Shown: positions 8,473 to 17,195, numbered from the stretch's first letter. The stretch is DNA of 25,993 nt from Thiotrichales bacterium (GCA_947476405.1 CANJQG010000024.1:1-25993); one strand, 5' to 3'. Notes: generated by a model from the sequence alone, not told the origin. Numbers and translations are program-made.

Positions 8473-8937
8473 ATGCTCATTACATTCATTTTAATCCTGC
8501 ATATTATCGGCGCGGCTGTTTTATTTGGAACCGGCATGGGCACCGCATTCTATATGCTCGCCGCCAATCGTAGCCGCAATATTACATTTATTGCAAAAGC
8601 TACACAGCTGGTCGTGAAGGCTGACTGGATTTTTACTGGAACCGCAGGGATTCTACAGCCGATTACAGGCGCGCTCCTTGTCTATTTGAAAGGGTATCAT
8701 TTCGCTGACTTCTGGGTATGGGGCTCCATCCTAGGCTACGTTATTGCTGGAGGCTTCTGGCTTCCTGTTGTTTATTTTCAAATTGCCTTAGGCAAAATAG
8801 CCAATCAGGCCTTAGCAAAAGGCACTGCCCTTCCACCGCGTTACCACTCCCTCTACCGCGCCTGGTTCTGGTGTGGCTGGCCCGCTTTTTTAAGCTTGAT
8901 TGGTGTTTTTTTCCTGATGAGTACTGGGCCTACTTAA
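8473..8937 (+). CDS. DUF2269-family integral membrane protein
   Basis: A 154-residue protein with four membrane helices. I recognise the DUF2269 pattern along its whole length: HIIGAAVLFGTGMGTAFYM, then VVKADWIFTGTAG, QPITGALLV, GGFWLPVVYFQI, LPPRYHSLYRAWFWCG and a final hydrophobic helix. The biochemical function of the family is not established. It is often found beside SDR-DoxX fusion genes, as here, which suggests a shared membrane redox or quinone-linked role (inference). It starts one base after the upstream stop and ends the four-gene operon; the rnpB promoter overlaps its last codons. Confidence 0.85.
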   Translation: MLITFILILHIIGAAVLFGTGMGTAFYMLAANRSRNITFIAKATQLVVKADWIFTGTAGILQPITGALLVYLKGYHFADFWVWGSILGYVIAGGFWLPVVYFQIALGKIANQALAKGTALPPRYHSLYRAWFWCGWPAFLSLIGVFFLMSTGPT

Positions 8938-8950
8938 GACTGCTTGTCTG

Positions 8951-8959
8951 TGTTATGAT
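8951..8959 (+). promoter_or_regulatory. Extended -10 promoter of rnpB
   Basis: TGTTATGAT is an extended -10 element (TG, one base, TATGAT at 8954-8959). Transcription seven bases downstream would begin at G8966, exactly where the RNase P RNA 5' end is expected (GAAGT). The corresponding -35 position (8931-8936) lies in the last codons of the DUF2269 gene and matches consensus poorly. Confidence 0.6.
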
Positions 8960-8965
8960 AGACCC

Positions 8966-9308
8966 GAAGTCAGCTAGACAATCGCCTGCGAAAGCAATTT
9001 TGTAGGAGGAAAGTCCGGGCTCCACAGGACAAGACGCCAGTTAACGACTGGGAGGCGTGAGCCTACGGAAAGTGCCACAGAAAATATACCGCCTTGAAAA
9101 AGGTAAGGGTGAAATGGTGCGGTAAGAGCGCACCGCATTTCTGGCAACAGGAATGGCAGGGAAAACCCCGTCTGGAGCAAGACCAAATAGGAATCCTCAT
9201 GGTGTGGTCCGCACTTGGATTCGGGTAGGTTGCTTGAGCTTTGGAGTGATCCACGGCCTAGAGGAATGATTGTCCATGACAGAACCCGGCTTATCGGCTG
9301 ACTTTATT
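8966..9308 (+). ncRNA. rnpB: RNase P RNA (class A)
   Basis: Catalytic RNA of RNase P, which trims tRNA 5' ends. It is recognised by long stretches near identical to E. coli M1 RNA: GAGGAAAGTCCGGGCTCCA near the 5' end, GGTAAGGGTGAAA, GTGCGGTAAGAGCGCACCG, GGAGCAAGACCAAATAGG, GGGTAGG(T)TGCTTGAG, and GACAGAACCCGGCTTATCGG at the 3' end. The terminal helix pairs AAGTCAGC (8967-8974) with GCTGACTT (9297-9304). The P3 helix region is much shorter than in E. coli (TGC-GAAA-GCA). The exact 3' end is uncertain by a few bases. The last 30 or so bases also encode the start of the next protein. Confidence 0.97.
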
Positions 9309-11879
9309 AAATTGCTTAAAAAAAAGATCCCTCGAAAACGGATCCTGACTGACGCGCTCAGTCTTCATGCCTACGCACATGATGCCAGCCATTACTTGCT
9401 GATTCCCAAAGTCGTGATCCGCGTTGAAAGTGAAGCTGAAGTTCAAGCCATTCTCAAGGCTGCACAAACAGCCTGCTTCCCCATCACTTTTCGTGCCGCG
9501 GGAACTAGCCTCTCAGGTCAGGCACAGACTGAATATGCGCTGATTGTGTTAGGCGAAAACTGGCGCGATTATAAAATTCTCGCAAAAGGCGAAATCATTT
9601 ATCTCCAACCTGGCGTGATTGGCAGCGAGGCCAATTTATTTTTAAATCCCTATCAGCGAAAAATCGGACCCGACCCCGCCTCCCTTAATGCCTGTAAAAT
9701 CGGCGGCATCGCAGCCAATAACGCCAGTGGTATGTGTTGCGGCATTCAGCATAATACTTATCATACCATGCATGGCCTCCGCTTGATTTTGTCAGATGGC
9801 ACGCTTCTGGACACCCATACCGCGCATTCAGTCGGGCAGTTTCGCAAAAGCCATGAAGCCCTTTTAAGCCAGCTCACCCAATTACGCCAAAAAATCATCA
9901 ACAATCCAGATTTAGAAAAGCAAATTCGCCGCCAATATCGCATTAAAAATACCCTCGGCTATAGCCTGAACGCTCTGATTGATTTTGAAGACCCCATCGA
10001 CATCCTGACTCATCTCATGATCGGCTCTGAGGGGACTCTGGCATTCATTGCAGGCATCAGCTTTCAAACCCTGCCCTGCCCCTCGCATGAGGCGGTCAGC
10101 CTGCTTTTTTTTGAAGATCTTCATGCCGCCTCAGAGGCCGCCCTAAAGCTTCCCCTTGAGGACATCGCAGCCCTTGAAATCATGGATCATACTGCACTCA
10201 GCGCTGCAAACCTCTCCACCTTATTGGACTTTGATCTCAGCACCCATTCCCAGCATGCGGCTTTATTGCTAGATATCAAAGCCAATTCCCCTCAAAAATT
10301 AGAATGCTTGATTAAAAAAATAGCTGCTCTGACACCCAAAAAATGCATTCATCGCACAGACTTTCTAAGCGAACGCAGCCTCTATCACAAAATTTGGAAT
10401 ATCCGCAAAGGGATTTTTCCAGCCATTGCAGCTAGACGTAAGCCAGGCAGTGCCTTGATCAACGAAGATGTGGCCATTCCCCTCCGCTACCTGCCTGCTT
10501 TTTGCAAAATCTTACCCTTAATTTTTGAAAAAAATCACTTTAAACAGAGCTGCATTTTCGGCCATGCCAAAGACGGCAATTTGCATTTTTTGTTAGAAGC
10601 AGACTTTGCCTCAGAGGCGGGCATTCAGCAATACGAAGCCTTTATGGCGGATCTCGTCAAACTCGTTCTGTACTACAAAGGCGCCTTAAAAGCCGAACAT
10701 GGCACCGGCCGCAATATGACCCACACCATCAAGCAGGCTTTTGGCGATGATGCCTATGCGATGATGCAGGAAATCAAAGCACTATTTGATCCACACGGCA
10801 TTTTAAACCCCGATGTTATTTTGTCAGACAATCCGCATTTGCATCTTCAAAACCTGAAACAAATCCCTCAGGTTAATCCCTTGATTGACGCCTGCATTGA
10901 ATGTGGCTTCTGCGAAAAAGTCTGCCCTTCTAAAAACCTCAGCCTCACGCCTCGACAGCGCATTGTCGCTTTGCGTGACCTCCAGCCTAAAATGCCCAAG
11001 GATTTTCAATACCGGGGCGTGGATACCTGTGCCAAAACAGGCCTGTGTGAGATGGCCTGCCCGGTGGGCATTAATACAGGTCAGTTGATGGGCGCGATGA
11101 TCGCAGCCCGACGCACCCCTTGGCAGAAAAAAATTGCAGCCTGGATGGGACGCCATTTTGGCCTTTTGAGTCGTTGGTTTTATCACTCCTCACCCTGCCC
11201 TCTCCCGCAAGAAGCGAAGGATCTTTCTGTGATCTATTTTCCCAGCTGTGGCGAGCGAATACTGGACAAAAACGCCTCATCCTTTCAAGCCAGCTTACGC
11301 ACCATCTTCAAGCAATTGGAGATTGATCTCATCATTGCCGACCCCACTCATCTCTGCTGTGGCCTTGCCTTCAAAAACAAAGGCTTCCCTGAAATTGCCG
11401 CCGAAAAACACGCCGAACTCAAAGCATATTTAAACACACTATCAGAAAACGGAAACATCCCCATTGTGACCGAAACGGCGAGCTGCATTGAAGACCTGCC
11501 ACTGAGGGATATATTAGATTATCTGTCGGATTTACTATTACCCACTGATCTGCTTCAAAAACGGGATGAAACCATCATGCTTCATCTCACCTGCAGCATG
11601 AAACGTCAGCATCTGGAAACGAAAATCACCACACTTGCAAAACGCTGCGCCACAACCGTCATCATCCCCTCAGACATCGATTGCTGTGGCTTTGCTGGAG
11701 ACAAAGGCTTTCTCGTTCCAAAACTCAACCAGAGCGCCTTAAAAACCTTAAAATCTCAAGTCCCCCAAGGATGCACACAAGGCTATTCAGGCAGCCCCAG
11801 CTGTGAAATTGGCCTGACGAAACACAGTGGCATTCGGTATCAATCACTGATTTATTTGATCGAACGCGCACTTGGTTGA
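9276..11879 (+). CDS. FAD-binding and Fe-S D-2-hydroxyacid dehydrogenase, probably quinone-linked D-lactate dehydrogenase
   Basis: A 867-residue fusion. An N-terminal FAD_binding_4 domain (about 40-220, with RAAGTSLSGQA and KIGGIAANNASGMCCG) is followed by an FAD-oxidase C-terminal domain to about 515 (GHAKDGNLH, HGTGRN). A ferredoxin-like segment has C540, C543, C546, C550 and C585, C591, C595; two heterodisulfide-reductase-type cysteine domains follow, with CCGLAF and CCGFAGDKGF. This architecture is that of respiratory D-lactate dehydrogenases of the Pseudomonas type, which feed electrons to quinone; glycolate or another 2-hydroxyacid is possible. Family members begin a few residues before the F-x-x-x-x-x-x-IP segment, matching the ATG at 9276 with GAGGA ten bases upstream; a TTG at 9270 is the alternative. 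Both lie inside rnpB. Confidence 0.88.
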   Translation: MTEPGLSADFIKLLKKKIPRKRILTDALSLHAYAHDASHYLLIPKVVIRVESEAEVQAILKAAQTACFPITFRAAGTSLSGQAQTEYALIVLGENWRDYKILAKGEIIYLQPGVIGSEANLFLNPYQRKIGPDPASLNACKIGGIAANNASGMCCGIQHNTYHTMHGLRLILSDGTLLDTHTAHSVGQFRKSHEALLSQLTQLRQKIINNPDLEKQIRRQYRIKNTLGYSLNALIDFEDPIDILTHLMIGSEGTLAFIAGISFQTLPCPSHEAVSLLFFEDLHAASEAALKLPLEDIAALEIMDHTALSAANLSTLLDFDLSTHSQHAALLLDIKANSPQKLECLIKKIAALTPKKCIHRTDFLSERSLYHKIWNIRKGIFPAIAARRKPGSALINEDVAIPLRYLPAFCKILPLIFEKNHFKQSCIFGHAKDGNLHFLLEADFASEAGIQQYEAFMADLVKLVLYYKGALKAEHGTGRNMTHTIKQAFGDDAYAMMQEIKALFDPHGILNPDVILSDNPHLHLQNLKQIPQVNPLIDACIECGFCEKVCPSKNLSLTPRQRIVALRDLQPKMPKDFQYRGVDTCAKTGLCEMACPVGINTGQLMGAMIAARRTPWQKKIAAWMGRHFGLLSRWFYHSSPCPLPQEAKDLSVIYFPSCGERILDKNASSFQASLRTIFKQLEIDLIIADPTHLCCGLAFKNKGFPEIAAEKHAELKAYLNTLSENGNIPIVTETASCIEDLPLRDILDYLSDLLLPTDLLQKRDETIMLHLTCSMKRQHLETKITTLAKRCATTVIIPSDIDCCGFAGDKGFLVPKLNQSALKTLKSQVPQGCTQGYSGSPSCEIGLTKHSGIRYQSLIYLIERALG

Positions 11880-12052
11880 CTCTTGATCTGACCGCACTTT
11901 TATTCACACCCTTTCTGCCAAAGTGATTTGCAATGAACACTTTCAAATTTTATACTTAAATTATTTTAATGCCGTTTGATTTTTTTAATGTCACTATCAG
12001 CCACACCCACAGCTATTCATGAAATCATCATTATCGGTGCAAGCCCTGATAC
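11880..12052. other. Convergent intergenic region
   Basis: The gap lies between the convergent stops of the dehydrogenase and the phosphodiesterase genes. A 6-bp inverted repeat (AAAGTG/CACTTT) with a 12-base loop followed by CAAATTTT could be a poor terminator for the plus-strand gene. Nothing stronger is seen on either strand. Confidence 0.3.
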
Positions 12053-13957
12053 TCAATAACGATCGGCCTTTGCCCAGTCAAAATAGCGGTCATGATAACC
12101 CCCGAGCGTTAACTGCTCGACCTGGAGATGAATCGTGTAATGCGAAAGGCCTGGATCAATATCTTTGCCATCTGGATTGGCAGGCAGAATCATACTCAGA
12201 TTTTTCGCAGGCTGGACGGGGTTGTAAATCTGTTTCTTAACTTGGTAGGCACTTAAAGGCTCTCCATTCTGTAAAGCTTCTAAGAGGGGACGCCCATCCG
12301 TTCCGGGCATCTTCAAATGCAATAAATACGCGACGGTGACCGGGACATCCACATTGCCTGTCGGTAAAGTATCGACAAAATGGGTTTTAAAATCAGGGCC
12401 AATCGCGACCAAAGTATTATGCACATCAATGGGACTGAAACTGCCATGCATCCCCCGTTCCATGAATGAACTATTAAATTCAATGCCTTTAAAGCCTTGA
12501 ATCACAGCATTGGCATCATAACTACTGCCTGCAATCACGGCAGGACTGCGTCTCTCTGGATTTAGAAGGCGCACTAAAGACATTGGAAAAACCCCAGGCA
12601 GGATACCATATTGATCATTCACAAAAATCGCATCAAACTCTTCCCGACTTTGCAAATAACGCACGAGCTTTGCAACCAATGTGCGATTGTGATCAGGCAC
12701 ATAAAAATAAGTACTGCCGCCGTTTTCCGCCACCACAATCGCATCATGGGGCAGAGGATTTGGGACAAAATACGCCGGGGTGGTTTCAGGCACATCCTTA
12801 ATCATGACCGTCGGATAAACAGCCTGTCCATCTGCTTTTATTCCTGACAAAACAGGCGCATACAATGCAGGAAGACCATCATAGGCTTTAAATCCAGCAC
12901 GCGTGAGCAAGTCAGCCGGCCTGAATCCCCCTGAAACCGAATAGCCATGAGGGTCCACATCGCCCACCATACCTTCATGAATACCCCGCAAAGGGAATAA
13001 ATTTAAAGGCCCTGAAACACTGCTATGTCCATGATCGGACACAATAATCAAGTCGGTCTGACCCCACTCATGCAAGGCTTTCAGACGCGTGATGAGCTGG
13101 CCCAATAATTGATCTTGCGCTGCGACTGCAGACAGCATACTCTGACTCCCCACCCCATACGCATGCTCCGTGGTATCGGGATTACGCATCCAAACGACGC
13201 TGAGAGCGGGCTCTTCTTTCGGCAAAATCTGGGTGAGATATACCTGCATCATATATTGATTTGAAACACTAAACGGCGAGACCTGTGTTGCTGAAGGATC
13301 GCTGGTGATGCCATCTTTCAACGTGACAACGGGACTCCAGGCTGTGGGACCCTCGGTTTGCTTCGAAGTTGCAATCGGCAACGGAATCTCTGCTTGCTGC
13401 AGCTGCGCCACAAAGTCAGCAGGATAGGCGTGTTTTTCATCAAAAACAATTCCATTCATCCCAGACTTTTGCTGATAATCCTGAAAAAATGCAGGCCCTG
13501 ACTTGCCCACAGTCGCTGTTTTTAGACCCGCTGCATGCGCTAAATTAAATAGAGTATTCACATACACTAAAGGCCGGGCTGAGCCTGAATTTAAATCTTG
13601 AAGAATTTGATAATCCTCGGTAAACACAGGTCCTGAAAAAGCAATTTGACGCCCCGAACTATCGGCTCCAATTGCTTTAGGATTCCATAAAGTATTCCCA
13701 AAAAAACCTGTCTTGCCTGCAAAATCTCCCGTCGCAAAAGTTGACGCATTCATCATGGTAAAGCTTGGATAAGTCGAATGGTTATTCGCAAAATAAGTCC
13801 CCGCTTGCGTCAGAGCGTATAAATTGGGCGTAAGACGCTGACTGATTGCATCAGGTCTCATCCCATCCCAGACAAAAATAATGACTTTGGGCGTGCCAGC
13901 TGAAGCAACCCCCAAGCCAAATATCACGCATAATACGCAAGTTTTAAACAGGCTCAT
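12053..13957 (-). CDS. Exported type I phosphodiesterase / nucleotide pyrophosphatase-like protein (alkaline phosphatase superfamily)
   Basis: A 634-residue periplasmic or secreted hydrolase. A signal peptide (cleavage after ASA, about residue 20) is followed by the alkaline-phosphatase fold: metal ligand D31 in VWDGMRPD; the segment STYPSFTMMN, in which T67 aligns with the nucleophile threonine of nucleotide pyrophosphatases (FPTxT.PN); then ATGD...GFFGN, NPDTTEHAYG (Asp and His ligands), IVSDHGHSSV (Asp-His) and a late MHGSFSP histidine. All expected two-metal ligands seem present. Substrate unknown; phosphodiesters or pyrophosphates are likely from the family. Its ATG lies 14 bases inside the topA 3' end, with only a weak GAG-type ribosome site, so translation is probably coupled to topA. 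Confidence 0.85.
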   Translation of the reverse strand: MSLFKTCVLCVIFGLGVASAGTPKVIIFVWDGMRPDAISQRLTPNLYALTQAGTYFANNHSTYPSFTMMNASTFATGDFAGKTGFFGNTLWNPKAIGADSSGRQIAFSGPVFTEDYQILQDLNSGSARPLVYVNTLFNLAHAAGLKTATVGKSGPAFFQDYQQKSGMNGIVFDEKHAYPADFVAQLQQAEIPLPIATSKQTEGPTAWSPVVTLKDGITSDPSATQVSPFSVSNQYMMQVYLTQILPKEEPALSVVWMRNPDTTEHAYGVGSQSMLSAVAAQDQLLGQLITRLKALHEWGQTDLIIVSDHGHSSVSGPLNLFPLRGIHEGMVGDVDPHGYSVSGGFRPADLLTRAGFKAYDGLPALYAPVLSGIKADGQAVYPTVMIKDVPETTPAYFVPNPLPHDAIVVAENGGSTYFYVPDHNRTLVAKLVRYLQSREEFDAIFVNDQYGILPGVFPMSLVRLLNPERRSPAVIAGSSYDANAVIQGFKGIEFNSSFMERGMHGSFSPIDVHNTLVAIGPDFKTHFVDTLPTGNVDVPVTVAYLLHLKMPGTDGRPLLEALQNGEPLSAYQVKKQIYNPVQPAKNLSMILPANPDGKDIDPGLSHYTIHLQVEQLTLGGYHDRYFDWAKADRY

Positions 13958-16223
13958 TCACTTGCTCACTATGCCCGCAGCCCTCTTTAGGACAGACTTT
14001 TTCAAGTCCACGACGCTTCGTTTCTTTCATGGTCATCAAGGGCCAGGCACACTTGGGACAGGGTTCATTCATGGGTTTATTCCACAAAGCATATTTACAA
14101 TCCGGATAACGACTACAGGAATAAAATAGTTTTCCATAGCGTGATTTACGCCCTACTAACTCGCCTTTTTGACATTCAGGACAATCCACACCGGTTGTTT
14201 CAGGTTTATTGAGAGACTCAATAAATTTACAATCGGGATAGCCCGTACAGCCGATAAAGCGCCCATAACGTCCTATTTTATATTGCAGAGGCTTTTCACA
14301 TTTTGGACAATTACGATCCAATAATTCAGGCTCTGGCTGCGCTGCATCACCATCCATCGGACGCGTATAATCACATTCCGGATAACCCGTACAGCCAATA
14401 AAACGGCCATTCCGACTTAATCGCGCAGACAGCGGTTTACCGCACTTTGGGCAGGCTTCATCCATGATTTCTTGGGTCACATCACTCCGCTTGACCGAAC
14501 CCTCAATCTCATCGACTTGATTTTTAAAAGGCGTCCAAAATGCTTCGAGCAAAGGTACCCACTCTTTTTCTCCACGCGAAACACTATCTAACTCATCTTC
14601 CAGGCTAGCCGTAAAATGATAATTCACATAACGATCAAAATATGAAGTCAAAAATTTACAGACAACACGACCTACATCGCTGGGCTTAAAGCGCTTGGCA
14701 TCCAAAGTGGCATATTCTCGCTGCTGCAATGTACTGATAATACTGGCATAAGTAGATGGTCGGCCAATACCAAACTCTTCCAATGCTTTAACCAAAGTTG
14801 CTTCTGAATAACGGGGTGGCGGCTCAGTAAAATGTTGTTTATTTTCCAACTCTTTCAAAGGCAAAATATCCCCCACAATCAAAATGGGAAGGCGCTTGCT
14901 TTCTTCATTTTCTTCTTTATCATCATCCACGCCTTCCTGATAAACACTTAAAAATCCAGGCTTCGCAATCACAGAACCTGTCACACGGAATAGCGCAAGT
15001 TCTCCTGCTGCCAAATCCACACCGACGGTATCCATCAAAGCATGCTGCATTTGTGAGGCCACGGTCCGCTGCCAAATTAATTGATATAAGCGATACTGGT
15101 CGCTATTTAAAAAGGCTTTCATCTCCTCCGGTTTACGCAAAACTGAGGTCGGACGAATGGCTTCATGCGCTTCCTGTGCATTTTTAGATTTTGTTTTGAA
15201 GACACGCGCTTCTTCAGGCAGATTCTCAAGCCCGTATTCAGATTCAATAAATGCACGGATTTCCGTCAGCGCATCCTGCGATAAAATCACGGAATCCGTA
15301 CGCATATAGGAAATTAACCCCACTGCTTCTTTCCCAATATTGATCCCTTCATATAAATTTTGAGCGATTTGCATCGTTTTCTTTGCCGTGAAACCCAATT
15401 TACGAGAGGCTTCCTGTTGCAAAGTAGACGTAATAAAAGGTGCAGCCGGTTGCCGTTTTTTCTGTTTTTTCTCGACTTTAATGACTTTGAGCACCCCTTC
15501 AGCCGCCTCTAAAATTTGCTGATTGACTCGCGCTGCATCCTCACTATTTTTGATATCAAATTGCTTGACGATTTCACCACTTAAAACCGATAATTTAGCC
15601 GTAAAATCGACTTTATTTTTATTTAAATGCGCTAAAATACTCCAGTATTCTTGGACAATAAAGCGTTCAATTTCCTCTTCACGCTCCACAATTAAGCGTA
15701 ATGCAGGACTTTGTACCCGCCCGGCGGATAAACCGCGTGCGACTTTTTTCCACAATAAAGGCGACAATGTAAACCCAACCAGATAATCCAAGGCCCGACG
15801 TGCCTGTTGCGCATTGACCAAAGGCATCGAAATATCGCGTGGCGATGCCATGGCAGCCGTAATCGCTGACTTGGTGATTTCATGAAACACGACCCGCTTC
15901 ACTGTCTTGTCTTTTAACAGACGTTTGGCTTTCAAAATTTCATAGACATGCCATGAAATCGCTTCTCCTTCGCGATCCGGATCGGTTGCGAGATAAAGCG
16001 TGTCGGCCTGTTTCATTGCTTTAACAATTTCGTCCACATGCTTTGAATTACGCTCGATTAAATCATAGGTCATCTTGAAGTGATCATCCACCTGAACCGC
16101 CCCTTTTTTAGCGGGCAAATCACGCACATGCCCATAAGACGCAAGGACTTTAAACCCTTCACCCAAATACTTTGTGATGGTTTTACATTTTGCAGGAGAC
16201 TCTACGATCACCAGATTTTTCAT
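13944..16223 (-). CDS. topA: DNA topoisomerase I
   Basis: Type IA topoisomerase that relaxes negative supercoils. The 759-residue protein has the N-terminal Toprim domain (E8 in VIVESPAK; DPDREGE at 81-87 supplying the acidic metal residues), the gate and active-site region with catalytic tyrosine Y306 in GLISYMRTDS, and four C-terminal zinc-ribbon modules (CPKCGKPL..., CPKCEKPL..., CPECQKGE..., CPKCAWPL...), of which the last has the variant CPKEGC. Slightly shorter than E. coli TopA (865). A clear AAGGA ribosome site precedes the ATG. It lies 30 bases after dprA on the same strand and overlaps the phosphodiesterase gene downstream. dprA-topA is a common pairing in gammaproteobacteria. Confidence 0.97.
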   Translation of the reverse strand: MKNLVIVESPAKCKTITKYLGEGFKVLASYGHVRDLPAKKGAVQVDDHFKMTYDLIERNSKHVDEIVKAMKQADTLYLATDPDREGEAISWHVYEILKAKRLLKDKTVKRVVFHEITKSAITAAMASPRDISMPLVNAQQARRALDYLVGFTLSPLLWKKVARGLSAGRVQSPALRLIVEREEEIERFIVQEYWSILAHLNKNKVDFTAKLSVLSGEIVKQFDIKNSEDAARVNQQILEAAEGVLKVIKVEKKQKKRQPAAPFITSTLQQEASRKLGFTAKKTMQIAQNLYEGINIGKEAVGLISYMRTDSVILSQDALTEIRAFIESEYGLENLPEEARVFKTKSKNAQEAHEAIRPTSVLRKPEEMKAFLNSDQYRLYQLIWQRTVASQMQHALMDTVGVDLAAGELALFRVTGSVIAKPGFLSVYQEGVDDDKEENEESKRLPILIVGDILPLKELENKQHFTEPPPRYSEATLVKALEEFGIGRPSTYASIISTLQQREYATLDAKRFKPSDVGRVVCKFLTSYFDRYVNYHFTASLEDELDSVSRGEKEWVPLLEAFWTPFKNQVDEIEGSVKRSDVTQEIMDEACPKCGKPLSARLSRNGRFIGCTGYPECDYTRPMDGDAAQPEPELLDRNCPKCEKPLQYKIGRYGRFIGCTGYPDCKFIESLNKPETTGVDCPECQKGELVGRKSRYGKLFYSCSRYPDCKYALWNKPMNEPCPKCAWPLMTMKETKRRGLEKVCPKEGCGHSEQVNEPV

Positions 16224-16253
16224 TTGTTTTCCTTAAATTGCCTTTTTAAAGCT

Positions 16254-17087
16254 TTAACACATTTTGCCTGCCTTTGTAAAGTGCGCCAATTTCGTTTTTA
16301 ACTCAAGCAAGAGCTCGGGAAGCGAATCCACCAAAGTCGCGCCATCGCGAATCAAAGCATGGCAACCCTTACTGGTGACACTATGAATCGATCCAGGAAT
16401 CGCAAACACTTCTCGATTTTGCTGGATCGCATAGCGTGCCGTGATCAGCGAACCACTTTTTTGCGCTGCCTCCACAACCAGGACCCCCATTGACAAGCCA
16501 CTGATCACGCGATTACGCATCGGAAATTGATGGCGAAGGGGGCCATTTTGCAACGGGAATTGAGAAATCACGGCGCCCGTCTCTGCAATTTTATTCGCTA
16601 AGGCTTGATGCTCCCGAGGATAGACTTGATTTAAACCCGTCCCCAAAACTGCAATCGTCATCCCGCCCGTTTTCATCGCCCCTTCATGCGACAGCGCGTC
16701 AATTCCACGCGCTAAGCCACTGGTCACCACCAAGCCAATTTCGGTCAGCGCTTTTGCAAAAGCAAAAGCATTTTCAGCGCCATAATGCGTCATACTTCGA
16801 CAGCCCACCATTCCTAATTGCGGCTCATTGAGGACATCAAGATGCCCATGAACACTGATAAAAGGCGGGGGATGATCAATCATGCTTAAAAGATAGGGAT
16901 ACGCCAAATCGCCATAGGCAATCAAATGATGCTGGGGCTGCTCAAGCCAGGCAAGCGCCGCATCAATCTCAGCAGAGTCCGCTTCTGATTCGCATGCCGG
17001 AACGCGCCCTTCTTTCAGGATTTTCAGCTGCTGATCCTCACGCAAATCGTGCCTTAGCCATAATTTCACACATTCCAATTGATTCAT
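16254..17087 (-). CDS. dprA: DNA-processing protein DprA (Smf), short form
   Basis: Binds incoming single-stranded DNA and loads RecA during natural transformation. The 277-residue protein has a shortened N-terminal region followed by the complete Rossmann-like DprA core: GCRSMTHYG (usually GSR), VTSGLARGIDALSH, the AVLGTGL...YP segment, and FPMRNRVISGLSMGVLVVEA...SGSLITA. It ends soon after the core, so the C-terminal winged-helix (DML1) domain of longer homologues is missing. I choose the ATG at 17087 because GGAGGG lies four bases upstream; an in-frame ATG at 17144 would overlap the -10 box and has no ribosome site. First gene of dprA-topA-phosphodiesterase. Confidence 0.92.
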   Translation of the reverse strand: MNQLECVKLWLRHDLREDQQLKILKEGRVPACESEADSAEIDAALAWLEQPQHHLIAYGDLAYPYLLSMIDHPPPFISVHGHLDVLNEPQLGMVGCRSMTHYGAENAFAFAKALTEIGLVVTSGLARGIDALSHEGAMKTGGMTIAVLGTGLNQVYPREHQALANKIAETGAVISQFPLQNGPLRHQFPMRNRVISGLSMGVLVVEAAQKSGSLITARYAIQQNREVFAIPGSIHSVTSKGCHALIRDGATLVDSLPELLLELKTKLAHFTKAGKMC

Positions 17088-17142
17088 GTACCCTCCATTA
17101 TTTGAATGAATTATATGCGTAGCATGATCAAAATTCAAGCCC

Positions 17143-17148
17143 ATTATA
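17143..17148 (-). promoter_or_regulatory. -10 box of the dprA-topA operon
   Basis: A perfect TATAAT is read on the minus strand at 17148-17143. Transcription would start near 17136 and give a leader of about 49 bases before the dprA ATG at 17087. No good -35 hexamer is apparent at 16-18 bases. Confidence 0.45.
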
Positions 17149-17166
17149 AATATATCTTAAAACCGC

Positions 17167-17195
17167 TTGCATTCCCGCCAGTTACGCTATAAAAT
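17167..17195 (+). promoter_or_regulatory. Putative promoter of rpmE-udk-aminopeptidase operon
   Basis: TTGCAT (17167-17172) is followed 17 bases later by TAAAAT (17190-17195), within TATAAAAT, in the divergent region between dprA and rpmE. The predicted start near 17202 leaves a leader of about 65 bases before rpmE, room for the L31-type autoregulation known in E. coli, though I see no specific operator. Confidence 0.4.

Noticed and set aside
9270..9275. TTG at 9270 as start of the dehydrogenase
   Set aside because: The ATG two codons later fits the family N terminus equally well and lies at a more usual distance (10 versus 4 bases) from GAGGA; it cannot be wholly excluded.
12019..12240. Plus-strand frame of 73 codons antisense to the phosphodiesterase gene end
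   Set aside because: It has no ribosome site or recognisable product, and the opposite strand encodes a clear enzyme there.
17088..17144. Upstream ATG extending dprA by 19 codons
   Set aside because: That ATG overlaps a perfect TATAAT box, lacks a ribosome site and adds residues absent from the family, whereas the ATG at 17087 has GGAGGG.
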